Positions 15,616-22,910 of a DNA stretch of 48,822 bases are shown one piece after another. Each line of letters opens with the position of its first letter. Within the stretch, counting starts at the first letter, position 1. This stretch comes from Oribacterium sp. UBA5894 (GTDB lineage: Bacteria; Bacillota; Clostridia; Lachnospirales; Lachnospiraceae). Under the pieces are notes generated by a model. It saw only the letters and a program-made list of their open reading frames with translations. It did not search any database and was not told the DNA's origin. The stretch is taken from assembly GCA_002431355.1 (NCBI GenBank), contig DJEQ01000114.1, positions 22,401 through 71,222 on the forward strand. The letters run 5' to 3'. The position numbers were made by a program, and so were the translations under genes.

Positions 15616-16977
15616 ATGAACATTATTGTGGTTGGCTGTGGCAAGGTGGGGCTTTCCCTTGCCAATCAGCTGAACAGGGAGAACCATAACGTCACCATCA
15701 TCGATAACAACGAGAAGGTTCTTCGACATGCAGTGGATTCCCTGGATGTCATGGGAATCAATGGAAACGGAGCCATGCTGGCGATTCAGCAGGAGGCCGG
15801 TGTTAAAAATGCAGATGTCCTCATCGCGGCTACAAACTCCGATGAGATTAATATGCTCTGCTGTCTGATTGCAAAGAAGGAAGGCAACTGCAGCACCATT
15901 GCCCGGATTCGTAATCCGGAGTATAAGGACGAGATCACCTATCTTCGAGATGAGCTGAATCTTGCGATGGTCATCAATCCGGAAATGGCCGCGGCCAAGG
16001 AAGTGGAGCGCCTGCTTCGTTTTCCACCGGTCATGAAGATTGACAGCTTTTCCAGAGGAAAAATCGATCTCATCCGTGTGAAGGTACCGGAGAGCAGCGA
16101 GATCATCGGCATCAAAATTTATGACCTCGCACGTATCCTGAAGCTGAATGTCCTGATCTGCTCCATAGAGCGTGGTGATCAGGTCATCATCCCGACCGGC
16201 AGTGATGAGATCATGAAGGGGGATGTCATCAGCTATATCGCGGATGCAGAGCAGTCCAATGCCTTCGTAAAGCAGCTGGGCATCGACTACAAACCGATAC
16301 GTAGCTGTATGATCGTCGGTGGCGGTAAGGTAACCTACTACATTGCAAAATATATGCAGGAATCCCATATGAAGTGTAAGCTGAAGATCATTGACATTGA
16401 TCGGGATCGCTGCGAGTATCTGGCTGGCGCCTTTCCGGATGCGACCATTATCAATGGCGACGGTACGGACCAGGAGCTCCTGATTCGTGAGGGCATTGAA
16501 AAAACCGATGCCTTCTGCTCTCTGACCGGCTTTGACGAGGAGAACATCATGCTGTCCCTCTATGCAGGGAAGCTTTCGGGTGCACGCCTGATTACGAAAA
16601 TCAACCGCATTGCCTTCGAAAGCGTCACCTCGGAAATGAATCTCGGCTCCGTTATCTATCCGAAGCAGATCGTCGCCGACCAGATCGTACAGTATGTGCG
16701 TGCACTGAAGAACTCGGAAGGCTCCAATGTTGAAACGCTCTATAAGATCGCGGATGGAAGAGCAGAGGCCCTTGAATTTAAGGTGGGTAATGATCCAACG
16801 CTGTGCAATCATACCTTCGCCGATCTGAAATTTAAGAAAAACGTCCTGATTGCCGCCATCGTGCGGGAACATCAGATCATCACGCCACGAGGCTCCGACT
16901 TCATGCTTCCTGGAGATAATGTGATCGTCATTACCACCAATACCGGCTTCAATGATCTGAAGGATATTCTTGCATAA
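15616..16977 (+). CDS. trkA: Trk potassium transport NAD-binding protein TrkA
   Basis: Cytoplasmic regulatory subunit that gates the TrkH potassium channel. The 453-aa product is the double-RCK form: first Rossmann domain with VGCGKVGLSLANQLN at 6-20 and an acidic end to strand 2, then TrkA-C; second RCK with VGGGKVTYYIAKYMQ and a second TrkA-C domain. The start is the ATG at 15616, four bases after the recU stop; an in-frame start at 15565 would lie inside recU. trkH follows 14 bp downstream, so channel and gate are made together. Confidence 0.94.
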   Translation: MNIIVVGCGKVGLSLANQLNRENHNVTIIDNNEKVLRHAVDSLDVMGINGNGAMLAIQQEAGVKNADVLIAATNSDEINMLCCLIAKKEGNCSTIARIRNPEYKDEITYLRDELNLAMVINPEMAAAKEVERLLRFPPVMKIDSFSRGKIDLIRVKVPESSEIIGIKIYDLARILKLNVLICSIERGDQVIIPTGSDEIMKGDVISYIADAEQSNAFVKQLGIDYKPIRSCMIVGGGKVTYYIAKYMQESHMKCKLKIIDIDRDRCEYLAGAFPDATIINGDGTDQELLIREGIEKTDAFCSLTGFDEENIMLSLYAGKLSGARLITKINRIAFESVTSEMNLGSVIYPKQIVADQIVQYVRALKNSEGSNVETLYKIADGRAEALEFKVGNDPTLCNHTFADLKFKKNVLIAAIVREHQIITPRGSDFMLPGDNVIVITTNTGFNDLKDILA

Positions 16978-16991
16978 GGAGCATTCGGAAA

Positions 16992-18443
16992 ATGAACATT
17001 CCTATGATTGTATATGTGCTCGGATGGGTGCTGAAGCTCGAGGCAGGCATTCTGCTCCTGCCCATCGTCTGTGCACTGATTTATCAGGAGTTCTGGGCGG
17101 CGAAGGCACTCGCTGTGTCCGCAGTTCTTTCGCTGATACTCGGAACTCTGGTCACCAGAAAGGGGCCGAAGCGCACGGATTATTACGCACGCGAGGGTTT
17201 CGTCATCTGTGCCCTGAGCTGGATTGTGCTGTCCCTCATTGGGGCCCTGCCTTTTTATCTGACGGGCACCATTCCGTCCTATATCGATGCGGTATTTGAA
17301 ATCGTTTCCGGCTTTACAACCACCGGTGCATCGATTCTATCGGAGGTCGAGCACCTCGGAAAGGGCCTCCTTTTCTGGCGTTCCTTCAGCCACTGGGTCG
17401 GTGGAATGGGCGTGCTGGTTCTGGTATTAACGATCCTGCCGCTGGGCGGAGGCTACAATATGATGATCATGAAGGCCGAATCCCCGGGACCCGACGTCAG
17501 TAAGATCGTACCACGTGTGGCCGATACAGCGAAGGCTCTCTACAAGATCTATGCAGCCCTGACCGTTGTATGGATTATTGTATTCAAACTGAGTGGCATG
17601 AGCCTGTATGATTCCATCTGCATTGCCTTCGGCAGTGCCGGTACAGGTGGCTTCGCCGTTCGAAATTCCGGTATGGCGGATTACAGCATGCTGAGCCAGT
17701 TCCTGATTGCCGTTTCGATGATCATGTTTGGTGTCAACTTCAATGTCTACTACCTGATGCAGAAACGGAAATGGAAGGATGCGTTCCAGTGTGAGGAAGC
17801 ACGGGTCTACCTCGGCATTGTAGTCTTCAGTACACTGTTTTTTACGCTGAACATCGTAAAGATGTACGGTGGGCACTTCCTGTATGCCCTGCATCACAGC
17901 TTTTTTACCGTGGGTGCCATCATCACAACCACCGGTTACTCGACGCTGGATTTCGCTACCTGGCCGCAGGCAAGCCAGATGCTGATTCTGTTCCTGATGT
18001 TTACGGGCGCCTGCGCAGGCTCAACGGGCGGCGGATTCAAGGTATCAAGACTGATCATCCTGATGAAGGAAATCGGGAAGGAGCTTCTCGTACTGGTACA
18101 TCCAGAGGCTGTAAAGCACATCCGTCTTGAAAACAAGAGCCTGGAGCACAGTGTGGTACGCTCTGTAAACTGTTATCTGATCATGTATGTCACGATCTTC
18201 ATGGCCTCCGTGTTCCTGATTGCCTGTGCTGATAATTTCGATTTTACAACGAATTTCTCGGCCGTAGCCGCTACCTTTAACAACATCGGACCAGGCCTCG
18301 CGGCAGTAGGGCCAAGCTGTAATTTTGCCAATTATTCCGATTTCAGTAAGATCATCCTGACCTTTGATATGCTTGCCGGAAGACTGGAAATTTTACCAAT
18401 GATTCTGTTATTCCTGCCGAGAACCTGGCGGAAGTCCAATTAA
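16992..18443 (+). CDS. trkH: Trk/Ktr potassium channel subunit TrkH
   Basis: Membrane potassium translocation subunit with four pore-loop repeats. The filter segments are visible: SGFTTTGASIL, FGSAGTGGFAV, ITTTGYSTLD and FNNIGPGLAAVG. There are about ten hydrophobic membrane segments across 483 aa. The ATG at 16992 follows AAGGAGCATTCGGAAA. It is the last gene of the trpS-recU-trkA-trkH unit, and a terminator lies at 18522-18587. Confidence 0.95.
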   Translation: MNIPMIVYVLGWVLKLEAGILLLPIVCALIYQEFWAAKALAVSAVLSLILGTLVTRKGPKRTDYYAREGFVICALSWIVLSLIGALPFYLTGTIPSYIDAVFEIVSGFTTTGASILSEVEHLGKGLLFWRSFSHWVGGMGVLVLVLTILPLGGGYNMMIMKAESPGPDVSKIVPRVADTAKALYKIYAALTVVWIIVFKLSGMSLYDSICIAFGSAGTGGFAVRNSGMADYSMLSQFLIAVSMIMFGVNFNVYYLMQKRKWKDAFQCEEARVYLGIVVFSTLFFTLNIVKMYGGHFLYALHHSFFTVGAIITTTGYSTLDFATWPQASQMLILFLMFTGACAGSTGGGFKVSRLIILMKEIGKELLVLVHPEAVKHIRLENKSLEHSVVRSVNCYLIMYVTIFMASVFLIACADNFDFTTNFSAVAATFNNIGPGLAAVGPSCNFANYSDFSKIILTFDMLAGRLEILPMILLFLPRTWRKSN

Positions 18444-18521
18444 ATGGGTTATGCTTTAATGGAATCAAAGCAGATCAAGTGAGCTGAAATATAAATACAG
18501 GGAAGCAATAATAAACAGCCG

Positions 18522-18587
18522 GAGGCAGGACCACGGATCTGGAAATCCAGTTGAGGATGAAGGATCTGCGGTCTTGCCTCTTTTATT
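18522..18587 (+). terminator. Long-stem terminator after trkH
   Basis: An 18-bp stem with a few G-T pairs (18522-18539 with 18563-18580) is followed by TTTTATTT. The 23-nt apical region is partly paired. It closes the trpS-trkH unit. Confidence 0.8.
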
Positions 18588-18591
18588 TCGT

Positions 18592-18625
18592 ATTTTTGCG
18601 TTAAACTATGGTTATGCGCAATAAT
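18592..18625. other. dif-like imperfect dyad upstream of the tyrosine recombinase gene
   Basis: A 34-bp stretch in which 12 of 17 symmetric positions pair. Its core has dif architecture: left arm TTTGCGTTAAA (18595-18605), 6-bp centre CTATGG (18606-18611), right arm TTATGCGCAAT (18612-18622). The right arm begins TTATG like the XerD half-sites of E. coli and B. subtilis dif. It lies 9 bp upstream of the recombinase promoter and about 120 bp upstream of the gene. In streptococci the XerS target also lies next to xerS. The role as recombination target is inferred; an operator is the main alternative. Confidence 0.5.
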
Positions 18626-18630
18626 GCGGA

Positions 18631-18660
18631 TTGCAGAGTATGTGGGCACTCTGCTATACT
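18631..18660 (+). promoter_or_regulatory. Promoter of the tyrosine recombinase gene
   Basis: TTGCAG (18631-18636), 18-bp spacer, TATACT (18655-18660) with an extended -10 TGC. Transcription from about 18667 excludes the upstream in-frame ATG at 18608 and supports the start at 18743. Confidence 0.75.
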
Positions 18661-18742
18661 AAGACCTGATTCTCCTCGCACTGCGGACGTATTGATATAC
18701 GATTTGTCTTTTATTTATATCTACAGGAAGGTGTTACATCCT

Positions 18743-19822
18743 ATGGCTTTAAAATATCATGAACAGGTTGACCGTGACAACACTCTGAAGCTTCGTACAC
18801 TTTTATCGAAGCTTCCGAAATTCTGTACGCTGTATTTTCGTGCCATTGAGCCTCGGACAAGCTCCAGGACACGCATCGCCTATGCACGTGATCTCAAAAT
18901 CTTTTTTCAGTTTCTGATCGATGAAAAATCCGATTTTAAGGGATACACCATGCAGGATTTCCAAGTCTCCGATCTGGACCGGCTGAAGGTTACGGATCTT
19001 GAGGACTATCTCGAATATGTAAAATACAGAACAGACGTTTCAACAGATAAAAACGGAAACAAAATCACAAAGGAAGTCGTGAACAGTCGTCCGTCCATTA
19101 AACGAAAGGTAGCGTCCATTCGCACCTTCTATAAGTATTTCTACCGCGACCAGCTCATCGAAACAAATCCCGCAGATCTTCTCGAAATGCCGAAGTTAAA
19201 GGAAAAAGACATTATCCGTCTAGACACCAATGAGGTTGCGGATCTCCTGGATGAGGTTGAAAATGGCGAGAAGCTTACCCGCCATCAGCAGGCCTTCCAC
19301 GACAAAACAGAGCTCCGGGATGAAGCCATGATGACCCTGCTGCTGGGCACCGGAATCCGTGTTTCAGAATGCGTCGGTTTAAATATCTATGATGTCGATT
19401 TTAATAATGATGGTATCCATATTCACCGAAAGGGAGGCAAGGAGGTCACCGTGTATTTCGGTGACGAGGTCGAGGAGGCACTGCGTCCCTATATGGAATG
19501 GCGAAAACACCAGGTCACAGAGCCAGGTCACGAAGAGGCCCTCTTCCTCTCCCTCCGTATGCAGCGTATGAGTGTACGTTCCGTGCAGTATATGGTGAAA
19601 AAATACGCAAAAACCGTGACCCCGACGAAGCATATTACACCGCATAAGCTTCGCTCAACCTACGGTACCACACTCTATAAGGAAACTGGGGATATCTATC
19701 TTGTAGCCGACGTACTCGGGCACAGTGATGTCAATACCACGAAAAAGCACTACGCCGCACTCGAGGATGAGCGCAGGCGGAGTGCCCGGAATAAGGTACA
19801 TTTACGCACGGATGAGTCCTGA
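18743..19822 (+). CDS. Tyrosine recombinase, XerS-like (candidate chromosome dimer resolvase)
   Basis: A complete tyrosine recombinase of 359 aa with all catalytic residues: Arg206 (GTGIRVSE), Lys230 (HRKGGK), His301 and Arg304 (HKLRST), His327 (LGHSD) and nucleophile Tyr337 (KKHYAAL). The N-terminal SAM-like domain is about 25-150. It is longer than XerC/XerD (about 300 aa). Size and the insertion before the catalytic domain (about 165-190, EVENGEKLTRHQQAFHDKTE) resemble XerS of streptococci, which acts alone. The start at 18743 has AGGAAGGTG upstream and lies after a good promoter; the longer reading from 18608 starts before it. A dif-like dyad sits just upstream and lexA follows. A mobile-element integrase is unlikely: no att duplication or phage genes are seen. 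Confidence 0.85.
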   Translation: MALKYHEQVDRDNTLKLRTLLSKLPKFCTLYFRAIEPRTSSRTRIAYARDLKIFFQFLIDEKSDFKGYTMQDFQVSDLDRLKVTDLEDYLEYVKYRTDVSTDKNGNKITKEVVNSRPSIKRKVASIRTFYKYFYRDQLIETNPADLLEMPKLKEKDIIRLDTNEVADLLDEVENGEKLTRHQQAFHDKTELRDEAMMTLLLGTGIRVSECVGLNIYDVDFNNDGIHIHRKGGKEVTVYFGDEVEEALRPYMEWRKHQVTEPGHEEALFLSLRMQRMSVRSVQYMVKKYAKTVTPTKHITPHKLRSTYGTTLYKETGDIYLVADVLGHSDVNTTKKHYAALEDERRRSARNKVHLRTDES

Positions 19823-19861
19823 CGCTCCCTTCTTTTTCAAGTACAGGTGTTTAGAAAATTC

Positions 19862-19890
19862 TTGCAATGAACGCGTGTTCGTGATAAGAT
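19862..19890 (+). promoter_or_regulatory. lexA promoter with embedded LexA (SOS) box
   Basis: TTGCAA (19862-19867), 17-bp spacer, TAAGAT (19885-19890). The spacer contains GAAC-GCGT-GTTC (19869-19880), flanked by T and G. It fits the Gram-positive LexA operator CGAACRNRYGTTYG at every position but the first. Bound LexA would block the promoter, giving autoregulation and SOS induction. Confidence 0.9.
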
Positions 19891-19921
19891 TTTGGTATCT
19901 GAATATATAAAGGAGAATACT

Positions 19922-20617
19922 ATGGGCAGACATAAGAAGCAGCCAGATCCAGACCACATGACGCCGAAGCAGCAGGCCGTGTTTGATTATATTAAGCAGT
20001 GTGTGCTCGAACGGAATTATCCGCCATCCGTACGTGATATCTGTGCCGCTGTCGGATTGAAGTCTACATCCAGTGTCTTTACGTATATTAATGACCTTGA
20101 GAAAATGGGCCTCATCAAGAAGGATCCGGCACATCCGCGTGCCCTGATGATTACGGAAAAGGAATTTCGTCAGGATACGCTGCGGGATTCCTTCGGCGAG
20201 CGCAGCGCAAGTGCTACACTTCGCTCATCCGAGCGTGAAATAGCGGAGATTCCGCTGGTTGGAACGGTAGCAGCCGGCCTGCCACTTCTTGCTGAGGAGA
20301 ACATTACAGATTACTATCCGATGCCGGTGGAGATGCTGCCGAATAAAAAGGTATTCATGCTGACGGTCAAGGGCGAATCCATGATCAACTGTGGCATTCT
20401 GAACGGTGACCGCGTCATCGTGGAACAGCAGAACACCTGTGAAAACGGAGAAATCGTCGTGGCTCTGGTTGAAGACAGCGCTACGGTAAAGCGCTTCTAT
20501 AAGGAGAAGGACCATATCCGTCTTCAGCCTGAAAATGATGCGATGGATCCGATTATCGTGCCAGATTGTCAGATTCTTGGAAAGGTGATCGGCCTTGTGC
20601 GCATGGGCATGAAGTAA
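19922..20617 (+). CDS. lexA: LexA repressor, SOS response
   Basis: DNA-damage repressor that cleaves itself when RecA filaments form. The 231-aa product has a winged helix at 1-72 (TPKQQAVFDYIKQCVLERNY, PPSVRDICAAVGLKSTSSVF), the cleavage site Ala118-Gly119 in VGTVAAGLPLL, catalytic Ser153 in KGESMINCGI and Lys190 in SATVKRFY. The start is the ATG at 19922 after AAAGGAGAATACT; an in-frame GTG at 19892 precedes that ribosome site. A LexA box sits between the -35 and -10 of its promoter. The tail ends in a bidirectional terminator shared with rsfS. Confidence 0.97.
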   Translation: MGRHKKQPDPDHMTPKQQAVFDYIKQCVLERNYPPSVRDICAAVGLKSTSSVFTYINDLEKMGLIKKDPAHPRALMITEKEFRQDTLRDSFGERSASATLRSSEREIAEIPLVGTVAAGLPLLAEENITDYYPMPVEMLPNKKVFMLTVKGESMINCGILNGDRVIVEQQNTCENGEIVVALVEDSATVKRFYKEKDHIRLQPENDAMDPIIVPDCQILGKVIGLVRMGMK

Positions 20618-20642
20618 GTACTGCTCAAAGTACTGCTCAGTT

Positions 20643-20710
20643 TTACAAAAAATAAAGGGCCTGACAGAAAGCGAGTGGGAATTTCCCTTCGTCCTCTGTC
20701 TGGTCCTTTT
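20643..20710. terminator. Bidirectional terminator between convergent lexA and rsfS
   Basis: The arms 20654-20668 and 20695-20709 pair over 15 positions with one mismatch and one G-T. The + strand ends in CCTTTTCTG and the - strand in CTTTATTTTTTG, so both lexA and rsfS transcripts can stop here. This is also the point where gene orientation flips for the rest of the window. Confidence 0.85.
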
Positions 20711-20742
20711 CTGTTCTGTCTACAGGGTTCTTTTCGGCTTTA

Positions 20743-21096
20743 TCACAGCTCGTCTACCGATACGATCTTCTTTCCATCCGACCAGATGCGCTCGAGATCA
20801 TAGAACAGCCGCTGCTCCTTATCAAAGATATGCACGATGACATCGTTATAATCAAGAAGAATCCAGCCACTGTTTGTGACGCCCTCACGACGGCGAAGCT
20901 CATAGCCATGCTGTGCCATCTTATCCTCCACCTCATCGCAGAGCGCATCAACCTGACGAATATTGTCCGCCGTTGCAATCACAAAATAATCTGCAATGAC
21001 GGAAACGCCCGCGATATCCATGATGGAAATATCCTTGCCCTGCTTTTCCTCGAGTGCAGCGCACACTACCTTTACCATATCCTTTGAAAGACTCAT
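20743..21096 (-). CDS. rsfS: Ribosome silencing factor RsfS
   Basis: Binds L14 and blocks joining of subunits when nutrients are scarce. The 117-aa product has the whole family core: DISIMDIAGVSVIADYFVIA, RQVDALCDEVEDKM, REGVTNSGWILLDYNDVIVH and FDKEQRLFYDLERIWSDGKK. The ATG is preceded by AAAGGAAAACAG. It is the last gene of the rplU/obgE/yhbY/nadD/yqeK/rsfS series, the usual neighbourhood. Confidence 0.96.
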   Translation of the reverse strand: MSLSKDMVKVVCAALEEKQGKDISIMDIAGVSVIADYFVIATADNIRQVDALCDEVEDKMAQHGYELRRREGVTNSGWILLDYNDVIVHIFDKEQRLFYDLERIWSDGKKIVSVDEL

Positions 21097-21126
21097 CTGT
21101 TTTCCTTTCTTAAATTCCGCAGGGAT

Positions 21127-21741
21127 TTACTCTTCTGCTCCCAGAAGTCCCCTCTCCTGCATCCTCGTTCGATAATACTGGTACGTATCATAGGAATCCT
21201 TGCAGATATAGCCACCGGATTCCTCCAGATACTGCATCGTGTCATGATTGATCTCATAAACGGCACGCTCGAGATCGACGAATGCGAGCTGCCGAATCTC
21301 CGGCAGCCGTGCGGCCCTGTCTCTTCGCACTTCAATATAGTCCGCCGTAAATACAATAGCCTCCAGAAGGCTCATTTTTGGCCTTCCAAGCGTGTGATAG
21401 TAAATAGCCGAGAGAACCTCCGGATCCTCGATTCCGAAGCATTTACGGGCGTATGTGGCGCCGTAGATGCTATGGATTACCTGAGGCGCATGCCGCATGT
21501 CCTCCGTCAGCTCAACGCCATCCTCCTCACAGGCACGGATCAGCTCCTCATTTGAGAACTGCTTCGCACAATCATGTACAAGTCCGGCCAGCTCCGCCTT
21601 CTGGAGATCCACGCCATACCGCATGGCAAGGCAGACGCAGGTAAAGCTTACACTCAGCGAATGCTCATAGCGGGAGGGCTTCAGCATGCTCTGAAGCTTC
21701 GACCGAATATCCATCACTTGTTCCAGTTCAGTTTTCGACAT
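21127..21741 (-). CDS. yqeK: HD-domain hydrolase YqeK (bis(5'-nucleosyl)-tetraphosphatase, symmetrical type)
   Basis: HD-superfamily phosphohydrolase; YqeK members hydrolyse diadenosine tetraphosphate to ADP. In the 204-aa product the metal ligands are visible in RYEHSLSV, GLVHDCAKQF, PQVIHSIYGA, YYHTLGRP and FTADYIEVRRD. The start overlaps the 3' end of nadD by 14 bp, so the two are coupled. The pairing nadD-yqeK-rsfS is widely conserved. Confidence 0.92.
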   Translation of the reverse strand: MSKTELEQVMDIRSKLQSMLKPSRYEHSLSVSFTCVCLAMRYGVDLQKAELAGLVHDCAKQFSNEELIRACEEDGVELTEDMRHAPQVIHSIYGATYARKCFGIEDPEVLSAIYYHTLGRPKMSLLEAIVFTADYIEVRRDRAARLPEIRQLAFVDLERAVYEINHDTMQYLEESGGYICKDSYDTYQYYRTRMQERGLLGAEE

Positions 21742-22354
21742 ATAAACGATGCTCCTTTATATACTCTGAAACCGCGTTCGGCACCAGGGCTGAGATGTCC
21801 TCTCCCCGCGCTACGCGCGCGCGAATCTCGGTACTCGATATATCTGTCTCCTCGAAGGAAAGCGGGGCAATGGCGGCGCCATAGCGCGTCTCCAGATACC
21901 GTACCTGCTCCTGAAAGCTCCGTGGCCGATCCGCATATTCCCGTCGAGCAGCCACCAGCGTGGCGAGCTGCAGGATGGTTTCCGGCGCATGCCAGCGCTC
22001 GATCTGATAGAGAGAATCCGAACCCAGAATGAAGTAGAAATGCGTCTCTGGGAAGCACGCATGCAGGAGCTCCAGGGTTTCCGAGGTATAGGTTTCCCCC
22101 GTTCGCTCCATTTCCATACAGGACAGGCGAAAGCCTGGTTGCCCCTCAATGGCGAGTGCTGTCATTGCGGCACGATCGGTTGCGGAGCTGACCTTCCGGC
22201 TGTGCTTCAGATAGGGGTCTCCCGCCGGCATAAACCAGACCTCATCGAGCTGAAGCTCCGCCTTCGCACATCGCCCAAGCGAGAGATGTGCATTATGAAT
22301 CGGATCAAAGGTGCCGCCCATGATACCGATGCGCTTATTCGCTGCAGCTGTCAT
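21728..22354 (-). CDS. nadD: Nicotinate-nucleotide adenylyltransferase
   Basis: Joins nicotinate mononucleotide and ATP to make deamido-NAD. The 208-aa product has the nucleotidyltransferase signature GIMGGTFDPIHNAHL near the N-terminus, YLKHSRKVSSATDRAAM for substrate binding, and ISSTEIRARVARGED near the C-terminus. The ATG at 22354 follows AAGGAGAGAGACG. It lies between yhbY and yqeK. Length is normal. Confidence 0.95.
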   Translation of the reverse strand: MTAAANKRIGIMGGTFDPIHNAHLSLGRCAKAELQLDEVWFMPAGDPYLKHSRKVSSATDRAAMTALAIEGQPGFRLSCMEMERTGETYTSETLELLHACFPETHFYFILGSDSLYQIERWHAPETILQLATLVAARREYADRPRSFQEQVRYLETRYGAAIAPLSFEETDISSTEIRARVARGEDISALVPNAVSEYIKEHRLYVEN

Positions 22355-22423
22355 CGTCTCTCTCCTTCCGTCTGCTGCTCTTCTGAATGCTGTCAGACAG
22401 ATGCAGCTCTCTACGGACGTTCC

Positions 22424-22888
22424 TTATTCTCCCTGCACGTCGTTGTCAAACTCCTCATCGTCCTCTTCGACGAAGCGAAGGCTGAAGCCTCCACGGCTGG
22501 CCGCATTCTTTGCCTCTGCGATTTCCTGCTTGTGACCTGCAGCCTTTCCACCCTTTTTCTGCTGCTTTGCAAGCTCAGCCTTTGAGGTCTCATACTTTCG
22601 CTTTTTAAAATCCGGATTTGGCTTATAGAGCACGATCTTTCGACCGATGACCTGTACGACCTCGGACTGTGTACGACCGGCCAGGGTATATGCAATTTCA
22701 TTTGCATCATCATCACAGTTCTTCAGAATATTGATCTTGATCAGCTCGTTCTTCGTAATATTCTCCCGAACCGCATCGATAAACTCCGGTGTCAGGCTGT
22801 TCTTTCCGATGGAAAGCACCGGATCAATGGTCATCGCCGCGCCCTTCAGCTGAGAACGCATCTTACTGTCTCTGATATATTTCTTCAT
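22424..22888 (-). CDS. yhbY: Ribosome assembly RNA-binding protein YhbY with C-terminal extension
   Basis: CRM-domain RNA-binding protein linked to 50S assembly. Residues 1-95 form the CRM domain: LKGAAMTIDPVLSIGKNSLT, LIKINILKN, and LAGRTQSEVVQVIGRKIVLY with the GKNS-type loop. The usual length is about 97 aa; here 154. The additional 55 residues are charged: first basic (FKKRKYETSKAELAKQQKKG), then acidic at the end (EEDDEEFDNDVQGE). It lies directly after obgE (gap 22 bp), another 50S assembly factor. Confidence 0.92.
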   Translation of the reverse strand: MKKYIRDSKMRSQLKGAAMTIDPVLSIGKNSLTPEFIDAVRENITKNELIKINILKNCDDDANEIAYTLAGRTQSEVVQVIGRKIVLYKPNPDFKKRKYETSKAELAKQQKKGGKAAGHKQEIAEAKNAASRGGFSLRFVEEDDEEFDNDVQGE

Positions 22889-22910
22889 ATAAATCTCCTA
22901 TGTCTGTACC

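Noticed and set aside
15475..16872. 465-aa open frame on the - strand opposite recU/trkA
   Set aside because: Shadow of trkA codon bias; no domain and no expression signals.
18608..18742. Upstream in-frame extension of the tyrosine recombinase
   Set aside because: It begins before the predicted promoter and overlaps the dif-like dyad; the ATG at 18743 has a ribosome site and fits the family start.
18743..19822. Recombinase as integrase of a mobile element
   Set aside because: No phage or conjugation genes, no tRNA or att repeats, and base composition like the neighbours.
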